Source: Aedes albopictus
Lineage: Eukaryota > Arthropoda > Insecta > Diptera > Culicidae
Length of the DNA stretch: 64,000 nucleotides
Direction: 5' to 3'
NCBI RefSeq assembly: GCF_035046485.1
Contig: NC_085138.1
Span: 15,255,329-15,319,328 of the forward strand
Of this stretch, positions 1 to 10,611 are shown in pieces; the first letter of the stretch is position 1; each line of letters opens with the position of its first letter. The notes beneath the pieces were generated by a model that saw nothing but the letters and a program-made list of their open reading frames with translations, had not been told where the DNA came from and did no database searches. A program made the position numbers and the translations under genes.

Positions 1-1841
1 CCTTCCACGAAGTGGCGGAAATGTTCTATGGCTAGCAAAACACCTAAGCACTCTTTCTCAACGCTCGCGTATCGTTTTTGAGTGCTGCTTAGTTTTTTGC
101 TAAAATAAGCAACGACTCTCGTGTTTCCCTCAATAGTCTGCACTAACGCTGCCCCAACCGCATTATCCGAAGCATCGGATTCAATGGTAAATGGGTGCGA
201 AAAATCAGGGTTCATCAGTATCGGAGCTGACACCAGAGCAGATTTTAAGACCTGAAAGGCTTCTTCTGCCGCTTCAGTCCACACAAACTTTTTAGGATTT
301 TTCTTTAGGAGGTCTGATATTGGAGCCACAATTTTGCTATAGTTTTTAATAAACTTTTGGTAAAACCCCGCTAAACCTAACAGACGTCTTATATCCTTCA
401 CGCTTCTGGGTCTACTATAATTAAGGATCGGCTCAATCCTAGTGCTGTCAATGGCGACACCTTTCTCGTTTAGCAGGTATCCCAGGTAGGTCACTTGTTT
501 GCGACAAAACCGCGATTTGTCGAGTGAAATAGTCAAGTTGGCTTTACTCAAACGTTCTGCCACCAGTTTTAAGAGTCTTAAATGTTCGGAAAGCGTTTTT
601 GTTGCCACAACTATGTCATCTAGATAGACAAAAACATAGGGCTCTAAATCGAACCCTATAACTTTGTCCATCAATCGACACATGCTAAACGGAGCATTCG
701 TGAGTCCGAACGGGCAAACTTTGAAACGATATAGACCTTTCGAAGTTCTAAATGCTGTAAAATCACGCGATTCCTCTTTGAGAGGAATCTGGAAATACGC
801 ATCTTTGAGATCTATAACCGAGAAATATCTAGCGCTGCCTAAACGATGAAAAATTCCCCTCATGTCACGCATCGGGTATGAATCTTTCTTCGTCAATGCA
901 TTTATCCTACGAGAATCCAGACACACTCTAAGCTTTCCGTTCGCTTTACGAACCGGAACTAGAGGGTTGGCCCACTCACTGGAGCACTCTTCTATAGCGT
1001 CTAGTTTTTTATACCGTTCTATCTCCCTGTCCATTTCAGCTTGAATCGATGGCGAACATTTGTAGACTGGCTGGCGTCTCGGTTTGGCATCCTCTCGCAA
1101 TACGATTTCGTGTTGCAATAAGGTTGTACGACCTAAAAAGTTATCTGTTGTGCATGGAAACTGCCTCACTATGGTTTCTAGCTCATGACGTTCCTGTGGG
1201 TTTAGATCATGTTCGGTTTCTACCGTTTCGGGAGTAGTTACGGACGCCCCAGGTAGGTCTAATCCCGGTATGTCCAATGACTCATCCGGTATTGTATTTC
1301 CTACTGTTGGTAACGTGTCAATTGGATGAACGAAGAAGTGAAACGAATCGGAGGGGAACGAGTCCCCAGTTATGCTCAATTCCGCGACCTCTTCTAAACC
1401 GTTCGTTCCAATCATCATGGGTTTAATCTTAAAAGCTTCCCAAAAGTTAACGCCTAAAATCAGTTTTCTGGTTATTTCCGGTACTATGACCACCGCAACT
1501 ACCCTCGTAACTTCCTTGAAGGTAATTGGGACGTTTGCATAACCGACGCAGGAGTATGGAGTTTTGTCAGCTGTGCAAATTCTGATAGGGGAAGCCAATA
1601 TTTTTAACCCGTGGCTTTCAATGAGCTGCTTAGAATTGGTTACGCTAATGCTAGCTCCAGAATCTAACAAGGACTCAATTTCTTCGTCGAAGATCCTAAC
1701 TCTGATATGTGGGCATCGATTAGTCTGTATTCTGATTTCTAACAAACTTTCCAAAGGGTCTGTGTATGGAATCGAATTAGGAGAGGGAACGGGTTGACAG
1801 GTTGGAATGCTAGAGTTCCCTTTGCCGCATTCCTTCCTTAG
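1..1841 (-). CDS. pol: Ty3/gypsy Pol polyprotein (protease, reverse transcriptase, start of RNase H), cut by window edge
   Basis: This is the enzymatic polyprotein of an LTR retrotransposon. I read the minus-strand frame triplet by triplet from the gag end to base 3 and found no stop, so it is intact as far as it can be seen. The aspartic protease motif LLDSGASIS lies near 1650-1675. Reverse transcriptase follows, with a motif-A stretch YFSVIDLKDAYFQIPL near 810-860 and the catalytic YLDD near 617-630. RNase H begins with a TIESDASD-like segment near 165-190 and continues through FSKKLSSTQ and EKECLGVLLAIEHFR at the left edge. The integrase and 3' LTR would lie left of base 1. The domain order and RT/RNase H style are those of the Ty3/gypsy superfamily; I cannot assign the clade. 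The frame is -1 relative to gag, so translation is expected by ribosomal frameshifting at 1841-1847. Confidence 0.93.
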
Positions 1842-1847
1842 TTTCCC
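1784..1847 (-). promoter_or_regulatory. -1 ribosomal frameshift signal between gag and pol (slippery heptamer plus predicted pseudoknot)
   Basis: On the minus strand the heptamer G GGA AAC (1847-1841) is in the gag phase needed for a tandem -1 slip and is followed at once by the gag stop TAA. After a 7-base spacer (1840-1834) comes a perfect 7-bp stem, GGAATGC at 1833-1827 with GCATTCC at 1810-1804. The loop contains AGGGAAC (1821-1815), which is exactly complementary to GTTCCCT (1790-1784) downstream and gives a second 7-bp stem, an H-type pseudoknot. Slippage puts the ribosome in the open Pol frame. G GGA AAC is an established slippery sequence in some retroviruses; its use here is inferred from position and structure. 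Confidence 0.85.
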
Positions 1848-3376
1848 GAGTTCTGTGTTGTCTCTGACACCTGAACTGGTGCAGTTCGGCGTGGATGTTT
1901 ATCACACGTCGATGAAATTTTGCCAGGGTTTCCACATACATAACAGAATGTAGTTTTAGATTCTCTACATTCCCGCCAAAAATGACCTTGCTGACGGCAA
2001 TTCCAGCACATTGGTGTCCTCGACGTTGCTTCTACTTGCGCTACTCTACCTGTACCTTGGGAACCCCTGTTCTGAGTCGTTTCCTGGTGTTGATTCCTAA
2101 CTGGTCTTCTTCCAATGGCATTTACTTCCTCATCTTCGGATTCGCTAACGTCCTGATTTTCTATATTGTGTACCGAGTACTTTGGTCCTATTGGGTGTAG
2201 AGAAGGATCATTGGCATCTATCCGATAGTTGACCTGAACCAACTGATCCAAATCTCTTATGGAAAAACACGCCAACTTAGAGCGGTAGTGTGGTCGCATA
2301 TTCTCCCACACGATTTCAAATTTTCGGTGGTTGGATAAAGGTTTAGTCAACAGTTTGTTGAGGCGCTCTATTTCTGTTACGAAGGCGATAAAAGTTTCAC
2401 CTTTTTGTTGTTTCCTGTCGTAAATTCGTTGTCTATTACCCTGGTCCTGGTTAGGGTTACCAAACCTGAACCGAATTCTCGTTTCGAAAATGCTCCAAGT
2501 CCACGAGGGTTGGTAATATGTAAAAAACCAATTTGACGCATCACCTCTTAATAGCAAGTGGATGTTGCTAAGTAATTGATTGTCGGGAATTCTGTTCATA
2601 CTCGCCAAGACTTTCACCTTGTAAATAAAATCCTCTAACGAAGTTGATCTTGAATCTCCACCGAAGTGAAGATTCCATTTTTCAATTTTCCTGTCATATT
2701 GTCCTCTGTCTTCTCTAATGAACTGTTGATTTCCTCTCTGGCTATTTCTTTCGCTACCACCATCGGTTCTATCGTCGTTACTAGTCCTACCAACCTCGAA
2801 ATAATTCTGCTGTCGTGAATCGTGTCCCTCATTCCGTACCTGTTCCGAAGGATTATTTTGGCTTACCGGCGCAGTTAATAGTACAGTTAAGGATTGTATC
2901 TGAGCTTCCAACTCGGCTATCCTAGCTCTCATTTGCTCTGTTTCACTATCTCTGTTAAAGTCACTATTGCCTGTAACCAAGCTATTGCCTAGATTACGTT
3001 TCCTGGTAGCCCCTGTTATTGTTGTATTATGAGGTATCTCAGGCCCAATTAAGGAAAGAAAATTATCTGCATTAGTCAGCTGAGGCTCACCTAAAGGTGT
3101 CACTAACACATTCTTTCCGCCCACTGCTCCCGATTTCTCAGTTTCAGAAAGTTCAGTATCGGTTTCTTCCAATGACTCATCATCTGGGCTTGCATTTTGC
3201 AACGATTCAAGTGCATTTTGTTCCGCGAGTAGGTTTGAAATGTTTCCAAATAGCAACTCTTTCATCTTCAATGCTTCTTCATTGTCCGCGTTGCACCATT
3301 GGACACGCCAATAGTAATGTTTTAAACGAGAAACTAATTTTATATCCGGAGTTTTGGCCAAAATGTAGCACGCCAA
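1838..3376 (-). CDS. gag: Ty3/gypsy Gag polyprotein
   Basis: Structural protein that packages the retrotransposon RNA. The 512-residue frame shows, in order, an acidic, Ser/Thr-rich N-terminal third, a short coiled-coil-like segment (EQMRARIAELEAQIQSL, about residue 145), a polar linker, and a capsid-like region at about 230-390 with the retrotransposon-gag pattern of a leading W, FxGD and WF..W..F. Two nucleic-acid-binding knuckles end the protein. The first is a regular CX2CX4HX4C at about 457-470. The second, at about 478-491, has Lys where the His should be. The stop is TAA at 1840-1838, directly after a slippery heptamer. The start is uncertain: the codon at 3376 is TTG, the frame is open back to 3448, and the first in-frame ATG is at 3265 (residue 38). 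Initiation may be at that ATG, at a non-AUG codon, or after splicing. Confidence 0.9.
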   Translation of the reverse strand: MACYILAKTPDIKLVSRLKHYYWRVQWCNADNEEALKMKELLFGNISNLLAEQNALESLQNASPDDESLEETDTELSETEKSGAVGGKNVLVTPLGEPQLTNADNFLSLIGPEIPHNTTITGATRKRNLGNSLVTGNSDFNRDSETEQMRARIAELEAQIQSLTVLLTAPVSQNNPSEQVRNEGHDSRQQNYFEVGRTSNDDRTDGGSERNSQRGNQQFIREDRGQYDRKIEKWNLHFGGDSRSTSLEDFIYKVKVLASMNRIPDNQLLSNIHLLLRGDASNWFFTYYQPSWTWSIFETRIRFRFGNPNQDQGNRQRIYDRKQQKGETFIAFVTEIERLNKLLTKPLSNHRKFEIVWENMRPHYRSKLACFSIRDLDQLVQVNYRIDANDPSLHPIGPKYSVHNIENQDVSESEDEEVNAIGRRPVRNQHQETTQNRGSQGTGRVAQVEATSRTPMCWNCRQQGHFWRECRESKTTFCYVCGNPGKISSTCDKHPRRTAPVQVSETTQNSGN

Positions 3377-5274
3377 AAAGTCGTTTGGGAACGACTGGCG
3401 GTCTACTCCGCAATAAGGGACTAACCCTCCAAAAGAACACGCATGGGACTACCGAGCCGCATTCCGTTGTATAACGAATGGCTTATGCGCCACCTCTATT
3501 GAGGACCATTCGCACGTTCGATTGCCCGGTATGAGACCTAACCTCAGGTAGGTTCAGTTCGATCCTTGGAAAGGATAAGAAAACGGTTCGGCTGTCCCCA
3601 ATTTCACCCACATTAGTCTTACAGATGACAATCTCTTCGAAATACCATAACTAACGACTCTCCCCTAATTGAAACGGTTATGAAATGTTTCCAGAAAGCT
3701 TTCACATCTCATCATCGGAAGTTTACCCATCACCCAAACCAAATATCGAAACCGCTCTGGAAATATGTCCCACCTTCCCAGAAAACTTCACTCAATTCAA
3801 ATTCAAATCTAAGCGCGCGCAGTGAAATCTTTCATGCAATTAACCATCATGCTTCAAGTTCCGGAAGGGAATCTAAGTGGAAATTTATTATTCTAGTAAT
3901 CCAACAGCGATACTCTAGTTCACAATCTGTATTTCATGTCGCATTTCAAATTCACTTATCCTATTCCCTATCCTATTCTGTGCGTGTCTCACTTCGCTTT
4001 ATATCCAGCCATCTATTGTCTTCCAAAATACAAAACGCTAGCAAATAAACCTCTCGCCGGCAGGCAAATTTCAGAACGCCGCAAAATCACAGCCGGTCGT
4101 TCATTGACGAATCGATTCGATCGTCGGTCGCATGTGCACACGGACAAAAAAAAAATATAGAGCTCTATTGGGTACTTACAGGCGCCTGTTTTTGGTGGTA
4201 CGGAAAACGTGGTCGATCGTTCGCCTCCTCGATCACATGGTGTCCTGGTAGTCGATCAGGTGTTTCACACGGTGGGGGGCGTCAAACTTCTCCTCCTCGC
4301 TTTGCACGCTACTAGGGCTAAGGGCTGGCACCTAGCACGGCGGAATCGAACCTCGAAAGGTAAATGCGGACCCACTCCACGTGGATCGGCTCGCTTGGGC
4401 ACGTTGATGACGGTTGGCCCGACTGACCGTAGTGACGGTGGTCAGCCAATTTGCACACCAGATACTCGATGGAGCAATGTGGCTGGGATGATGGCGGTTG
4501 GTACGGAATCTATACTGGAGATAGAAAGCCGTCGTACGGCTGTACGACACGGAAGGTTAAGACACGCACTTTGCACGCACAGAATCTATAGTTTTACCTT
4601 TCTTTTGGTTTCTAACTAACTCACACAATTTATTATTCTAATTATGGTCAAACTGACTAGGCTTTGTAGTTACTGAAATTGAAGCACAATTAATTAAACT
4701 TGAAAGAATTCAATTAAAATCAAACACTACTTCGGTATTCGCGATCACAGGCAGAGCCACACTTCCAACACTTTTTCGAGTCTCCGGGCAAATGACAGAG
4801 TCTACGTTTGTCCTCAGTTAGGAAAGCTAAGAAGCTAAATTAACCGGAAACACATCAACCCCGAACAATTACGAAAGAGTCGTTAATTATTTCTTAAGGG
4901 TTGATTGCATCTCGCTCTTGCCAGTTCCATTAGATCTAGCTTTCCCATTTCCCCATCCAACCCAAGGACACGAACTGAACTTGACCTTCGGATTTGTTAC
5001 GAACTCTTATGTTCGGTATCGTTAATCATTTTCCTACTTCTTGACCTTCTAATTCGCGGTGCGTTACGGAGTGTCCAACCTATTGCATAATGGTTAGGCG
5101 CATTCTAACTTTCATTGATATATTTACATTCTACAGTAGTAATTCAATTTGATAAACAAGTGTTGTTGTGAATTCAATTATTGGAGTTTGAACAAATAAA
5201 ATATTTACAAAGTTATTTACATTTATTAATCATATTTACATACAAAGTAACGGACGCTTGGCGTACCTGTTACA
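3377..5274 (-). mobile_element. Probable 5' leader and 5' LTR of the gypsy element, boundaries not resolved
   Basis: This stretch is upstream of gag on the minus strand and should hold the leader, primer-binding site and 5' LTR. I could not place a convincing primer-binding site. A possible outer LTR end is the minus-strand TGTAACAGG beginning at 5274, because TG...CA ends of the TGTAAC type also occur in the small LTR element at 8196-9435. If that is right, the LTR is long. Only one LTR is in the window, so this cannot be confirmed by self-comparison. No other gene is visible; the short frames here are not convincing. Confidence 0.4.
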
Positions 5275-5289
5275 AGGTACTTCTGAAAA

Positions 5290-7900
5290 AAAAACTCATT
5301 GATGGAGGAACAGAAGGAATTCCTTGAACTTTTTTAGTTGAACATGTGGATGATTTTTTTATGAAATTGTTTATCACATCCTTCAGAAATTTCAGAAGCT
5401 ACTTCTGATTGAAGTTCAGGAAAAATGCCTGAAAAAATCGTATATTTCTACAGAAATTTACAGAGAATCTTTTCGCTTTCTTTTCAAAAATTGGATCCTC
5501 CGGTGAAATTGAAATATCTGGAGAAATTCTTGATGAAACTCCCAAAAAACTCCCTGGGAAACACTTTGAGAAGCTCCGGGGAAACAATCCAAAAAGAACT
5601 ATTAAGGAAGCTTCTGGGGAAAAAACAACTGGAGGAACACCTTAAACAACTAGTGTTGCAATTGTTATCTTCTACGAGTTTCTTAAGAAATTATAGTAGT
5701 TCGTCTAGATATTCCACCAGAATAAGACATTTTTCAAGGCATTCTTAGGTTTTTAAATTTACGTGAATCTTAACATAAAGCTGATTGCTCGCAAACGTTA
5801 AGTAGCTTCTCGGAGATCTCTTTGATGAGTTGTTCTAGTATTTCCTTTTGGTGTTACTTCAGGTTTCTTCCAGGAATTTCCTCAAAAATGTGGCTCAGGC
5901 CATCTTAAAAAATTTAGGAATAAAATTAAAGACGCGTCAAAAAAACCCGTTAGCATGTCTTTTAGGAGTTGTTCTTCTTTCAAACAATCAAGTGTTTCAT
6001 AATACAATGGTTCTACTATAAAGTAATTGCTGCAGGAACTCCTCGGTGAAATTCTCAAGGTAGTCTTAGAGTTCTTTTTAGAAAACTCCTTAGGAAATTC
6101 CTTGTTTAGGAGACATCTCTGAAGAGATATCTAGAAATACTTCAGCATTTTAAGCTTAGAGATTAATTTAAGGAATTCCTGAAGAAAACTTTCAAGGAAT
6201 TATCCAAAAAAAATCATAGATTGATTCGCCTTACCCTTGTGGAATTATCTAAAGAAATATTTAGAAGAATTCAAAATTCAAATTTAATTTGTTTAGGAAT
6301 TAATGAAAAAAAAACTAAAGCAAGTGGAAGAAATATCAATAAACTTTTTCAGAAAATCCTCAACAATTCAGAAGGAGCTACTAGCGGAAATCCCAGAGAA
6401 ACGCTTGGATATAAATCTTAGAGAAATGTGTAAAGAGTCTTCTTGATTTCTTTACTGGAGGAACTTCATGCAGAAATCGTGAAGGAACAACAGGAATTTC
6501 TTCAGAAGCTTTTGGAGAAACTTGGAGAATCTTTTTGAAGTACTTCTAGAGGAATTCTTTGGAAAGGAGAAGGAGCTCCTTGAAGAAATTATAGTTGATT
6601 ATGTGGATGATTTTTTTTTTATGAATTTCATAAAATAGCCAAGAAATTTCTGAAGCATGAGAAGGGTTTGGCTTGCTGTCTTAGAAATAAACGTTAATTA
6701 TTTTATTTCATCGCTGATGCTTTGATCTTTGGATCTGGATCTTCTTGAGAGGAAATAAAATAATCAACACTTATTTCTGTCACTGCATGCCGAAACTATC
6801 AGAAGGCCCACAAAAATTTGTCATTCGATGAAACATTTATAAATTAACTCCTGAAAATTACTCATTTTTCCAGAAATTTGTAGAGAATACATTGACCTGC
6901 TTTGAATTTGAACATCTAGAGAAGTTGACAAATCAAGAGAAACGAGGTGAAATTTCTCAAGAAATTCCCGGAAAAAACTCATTCAGAAACTTCCGAAGAA
7001 ATTCCTTATGAAGCTCTTGGATAAACTGCTGAAGAACTCAATGGTGAAAATTTTTAAGGTATTCCTTAAAGAACTCATTCAGAAATTCTTTTAGAATTAG
7101 AATAAAATCCATGAAGAACATTGAACTTGTTGATGAAATTTTATGAATTTATTCATAAAATCCTTGAGAAGTTTCTGATGGAAATCACTGAGAATCGTCT
7201 GGAAAAACATAATAATATTTACATAAATTTCCAGGGAATAGTTTTTCTTCCTTTAGAAAAAATCCTGGGGGAAAACTTAGATATGCTTCAGGAGAAACTT
7301 TAGAATGCACTCTTTGAGAAGGTTTTGAAGAAACTTCTGCAGGAGCTACTGAAGGAACTTCTTAGAGAAAATCCTGGTTAAAACCCTTTGGATGATTTTA
7401 TTAATTCACTGGTAGAGAAGCTCTCAAAAGAATTTAAAAAAAAACATTCCTGAGTAATCCCTTAACGGATTTCCCTTGATGAAACTCCAAAACAATTAAA
7501 AAGGCCCAAATTCCTTGAAAGATGATCCATGATGATCTCATTTAAACCCTCGGGCAAACCTCTACAGCAATCATTTAATGAAAAGAAATCCAAATATATC
7601 CCTGCAAAAAAAAAATCCTGAAAGACTCGTCTATTAATGATGATGAATGTTTTTTTAATAGTTAAATTGGAATTAATTTTAATATTTAATTGGAACGCTT
7701 GGAACAATCATTGTAGGAATCTCTGGGAGAATTCCTTGAGGAGCACCTGGATTAACTGTTCAAAAACTTCAAAAAGTTCCAGGAGAACTATTCTGAAAGT
7801 TCCTGAAAATGGTAGAAATTCAAAACGACATATTGAAGGTGATCTTGATGAAGTTTTAGACGAGTTTTCAACCATTTCGTTGAAAATTAAATAAAGTATA
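5290..7900. repeat. Decayed short-period repeat tract (GAAATTCCTGGAG-like), purine-rich on plus strand
   Basis: The block is a continuous run of variants of GAAGAAATTCCTGGAG and GGAATTCCTTGAAG at a spacing of roughly 12 to 15 bases, too diverged for a strict monomer. The same material recurs at 14.4-16.4, 22.3-25.9, 26.7-27.7, 45.7-46.1, 47.7-49.4 and 50.2-52.9 kb. Short open frames in it are lysine/glutamate/phenylalanine-rich low-complexity strings and are not genes. Confidence 0.75.
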
Positions 7901-8195
7901 GCCTACTGAAATAAATGTCAAAAAAGTAACTAGAATAAAGAGTATAGAAATTAATTGTACTAGCCATTGATTCTGTAAATTTTAAAGAAATTTTGTAATA
8001 TCTAATTCAATCGGAAATAACTGTCCAATTGGAACAGTTACTTAGGAATGAACTTAGGAATGCACTCATTTCCATGTGGGTGAATGATGCAATACAGAGA
8101 ATACATATTCTCTCTAAGAATTTTTACTCCGAACAAAAAAAAAACTTTTTAAATTATCAATGATGATGATGATATTGATGACGGATTGTTTATCC
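7901..8195. other. AT-rich spacer without recognisable gene
   Basis: AT-rich sequence with a short ATG/ATT microsatellite-like patch near 8158-8182. It ends at the ATCC target copy (8192-8195) of the small LTR element. I see nothing coding. Confidence 0.5.
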
Positions 8196-8384
8196 TGTAA
8201 CGAACGGAGTTACTTGAATCGTTTTTATTTTCCAATTATTATACAAATTGCGTTATGAATATTATCCAGAGTGCAAACACTAAAGGCGACCGGAGTATCC
8301 ACGGCTCAGACCTACACTGCCCGTCCTAATGCATGATGATCGTTCGGTAAAGCCAGCCAGGGGTGCCCAAATCGTACCGTTACA
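8196..8384 (-). repeat. 3' LTR of small LTR element
   Basis: Direct repeat partner of 9248-9435 with TGTAAC...GTTACA ends. On the minus strand its first bases, TGTAA, supply the TAA that ends the second gag frame. Confidence 0.92.
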
Positions 8385-9203
8385 GCTTCCCCCCTCCAGA
8401 ACGATCATTATGCGAAGACGCCGGAGTTTCGTTGTCTGGTTGGTCCATCATCACCAATGTGTTGTAAGCCGAAGAAATGTCCCAACTGTGTTCCAGCAGC
8501 TCCTGAACATGTGATGGAAAGTGATTCGCGATCATGCGTATAACTTTGCCTTCCGCCGGTGGTATTTCGAGGTATTGCGAATTAATCAAGAAGCGATTGA
8601 AATATGCAGCCATGCGTGATTTTTTCCCTTGCTGGACGTACTTCCCATGAACCATCTTTGTCATGAATTTCCGTTGCTCCAGACATCCCCAAAATCGCCT
8701 TAAAACAGCTGTCGAAATGTCTCCCAACTGTTGAAGCGATACTTAAACGCACGGTACCATAGCTTTGGGTCCCCCTGTAAGCATTCATATACAGCTGCCA
8801 ACCGGTCATCATCTCCCAGCTCTTGCTTATCTACGCGCATGTATTCATTGAATCGATCCAAGAATTCGGCAGCAGTGAAATACCCACAACGACCGTCAAA
8901 TCGTGGTTTTGCGGCATTGTTTGTTTGTATTACTATCGCTTTGGTCTCGACTGCAACAGGCTGCGTCACAGGTAGGGAATTGATCATCTCCCTCGGTTGG
9001 CTGCTATCGTTGCATGCTTCATCGTCCAATTGTCTGTTCAACTCGTCACGTGCTTGCGTTGTAGTATCTGCTACCCGTTGCGTATTGTGGACTTCTTTGT
9101 CATCCAAGATTTTGTTGTTGAAGATCACAGAAAAGATGCGCTCTAATCGTCGAATACTGTCTTCTATCCCTGATAATCGACGTTCTAATGCTTGGAAATC
9201 CAT
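8380..9203 (-). pseudogene. Frameshifted Gag-like ORF of small LTR element
   Basis: An ATG at 9203 opens a frame starting MDFQALERRLSGIEDSI, with a coiled-coil-like start. It runs through a capsid-like region (FLDRFNEYMR, LWYRAFKYRFNSWETF) and stops at 8702-8700. The capsid pattern continues without a break in the -1 frame (8727 to 8380: RRFWG, YFNRFLINSQYLEIPP, IANHFP). Either a single-base change broke the gene or frameshifting links the halves; no canonical slippery heptamer is visible at the junction. There is no zinc knuckle and no Pol domain. The second frame ends on the TAA inside the LTR terminus. The region is similar in plan to Gag of larger LTR elements. Confidence 0.7.
8385..8399 (-). 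promoter_or_regulatory. Polypurine tract of small LTR element
   Basis: The minus strand carries GGAGGGGGGAAGC directly against the 3' LTR, the expected plus-strand primer of LTR retrotransposons. Confidence 0.8.
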
Positions 9204-9226
9204 TATGGGAAATGAAATGTGTATCA

Positions 9227-9244
9227 ATCCCGGTTGAGCCCCCA
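9227..9244 (-). promoter_or_regulatory. Primer-binding site, tRNA-Pro type
   Basis: The minus strand reads TGGGGGCTCAACCGGGAT beside the 5' LTR. It is complementary to the 3' end of a tRNA-Pro except for two central bases relative to the common tRNA-Pro acceptor/T-arm sequence. This is where minus-strand DNA synthesis would be primed. Confidence 0.8.
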
Positions 9245-9247
9245 CGT

Positions 9248-9435
9248 TGTAACGAACGGAGTTACTTGAATCGTTTTTATTTTCAATAATTGTACAAATT
9301 GCGTTATAAATATTGTCCAGAGTGCAAACACTAAAGGCGACCGGAGTATCCACGGCTCAGACCTACACTGCCCGTCCTAATGCATGATGATCGTTCGGTA
9401 AAGCCAGCCAGGGGTGCTCAAATCGTACCGTTACA
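9248..9435 (-). repeat. 5' LTR of small LTR element
   Basis: Direct repeat partner of 8196-8384. As 5' LTR of a minus-sense element it should carry the promoter. It is followed, after 3 bases, by the primer-binding site. Confidence 0.92.
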
Positions 9436-9439
9436 ATCC

Positions 9440-9975
9440 TTTAGCAGCCATTACACATTGCAAGTTTTTTGCCATAGTAGTTAGACGCCAATCTGGCATG
9501 TGTCATGATATCTTCCGTTATTCTACGATCCTTAGGGTTTCGAATTGCCATTTGTTGATCGTACTACTGCTTCTACCTTTCAATGCACAAACGGCCTTCA
9601 GAGTAGAAGCATATTGAGTATTTTACCAAGCACAAGGTGATTTTGTAGAAGAAAATATGATTGATTTCAAAAGAAGAGAGAGGGGCATTCACATAATTCG
9701 GTAATTTTGACCAACCCCCTCCTTTGCTTCACACCCACTGTTCCACTCCCATCGTAGAACAAACAAAATCGAACTTCTTGAACCAAGCCGCCGGCCGGCG
9801 CCGCGTTGCTGCTCACACTCGTCGCACTTCATTCATGCTTCTAGCGAAGCGATCACCACCACCACCACCATCACCATCAATGCGGCACGCGGTCAGTCAG
9901 TTAATCGATCGGTCAACTAGCCCCGAAATATAAAAAAAAAGATGAATTTGTTAGAATCGGTTATTAGTTAGGCTG
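9440..9975. other. Single-copy sequence, becoming GC-richer, no gene recognised
   Basis: This is non-repetitive sequence with a GC-rich patch near 9790-9810 and a short ACC/ATC trinucleotide run near 9857-9880. No open frame here resembles a known protein. It may be 5' flank of the candidate exon that follows. Confidence 0.4.
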
Positions 9976-10401
9976 ATAGCGCGCGCGTGGAGCGGTTCAC
10001 ACTTCACAGTAGTCCGGTCCGGCTCGAGTGCTCACGCGTTCTCCGGTTCTTCGGGATTCCCACTCCAAACTTTCCGAACTGGAGGAAGTGGCTTGCCAAT
10101 TTGTAATTTAGCCGGTGATCGGGTTCAGCAGTCGTCGGTCAATGACAAAGAAAAGCGAAATTGGAGACGTCCTTCCAACAGATCCATCCAAACCGTACCA
10201 CCCACCCACGTTCACGCTCATCAATCGGTTTTGTTTCGAGTGAAAGAAGAGAACCCGGCGGGAGTCAAGTGTGGCGGCGCAACAGTGAAACAAAACAAAA
10301 CAAAAATTGATGAAAAAAATCCAGTTCAGTCCCAGTGTTGTGAAATGACATCGATATCGCCTGTTGCCGGCGTCATCACCATCCTTTTCAGTTTTATTTG
10401 A
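9976..10401 (+). other. Candidate host 5' untranslated first exon with splice donor
   Basis: The region is markedly less AT-rich than its surroundings and free of recognisable transposons. It ends in a good donor, GAG|GTGAGA, at 10401/10402. The only ATG-led frame near the end is an 18-codon reading (starting MTSISPVAG) that stops just before the donor, so the exon would be non-coding with an upstream ORF. Initiator-like TCAGT strings occur near 9893. No TATA box is evident. The next exon, if any, is not identifiable and the intron would run into the assembly gap. This is an inference from composition and the splice-site match only. Confidence 0.3.
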
Positions 10402-10611
10402 GGTGAGAAGCGGGGTGAAATGTGTTTCTGGGGTGAATCGTCTTATAGTGTCATAAGTTCGTATTGTAGTGAAAAATAGATTTGAAGTACAATAACGTCC
10501 TTGCAGTCAGTTGGCACAAGAGAAGGAATATTAGTAAGTAACCTTTGCAGTTCGTGTATATCTGCGTCTTTACAAAGGTCACAGATTTGTAGAGTTTGAT
10601 AGTTGGGGAGG

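Larger units (their letters stand above)
8196..9435 (-). mobile_element. Complete small non-autonomous LTR retrotransposon (gag only, TRIM-like)
   Basis: Two near-identical direct repeats of about 189 bases (8196-8384 and 9248-9435), each beginning TGTAACG and ending CGTTACA, enclose an 863-bp interior. A 4-bp target duplication ATCC flanks the element (8192-8195 and 9436-9439). Sense is minus. A primer-binding site of tRNA-Pro type abuts the right (5') LTR, and a purine tract GGAGGGGGGAAGC abuts the left (3') LTR. The interior codes only for a frameshifted Gag-like protein, with no protease, RT or integrase. It must therefore have been mobilised by another element's enzymes. The LTRs differ by only a few changes, which suggests a fairly young insertion. 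Confidence 0.92.

Noticed and set aside
664..1797. Plus-strand frames opposite the gypsy pol gene
   Set aside because: They are antisense shadows of a strongly supported minus-strand Pol frame and several begin with non-ATG codons.
3449..3560. Primer-binding site of the large gypsy element
   Set aside because: Several TGG-starting strings occur on the minus strand, but none matches a tRNA 3' end well or sits directly after a CA-ended LTR, so none was annotated.
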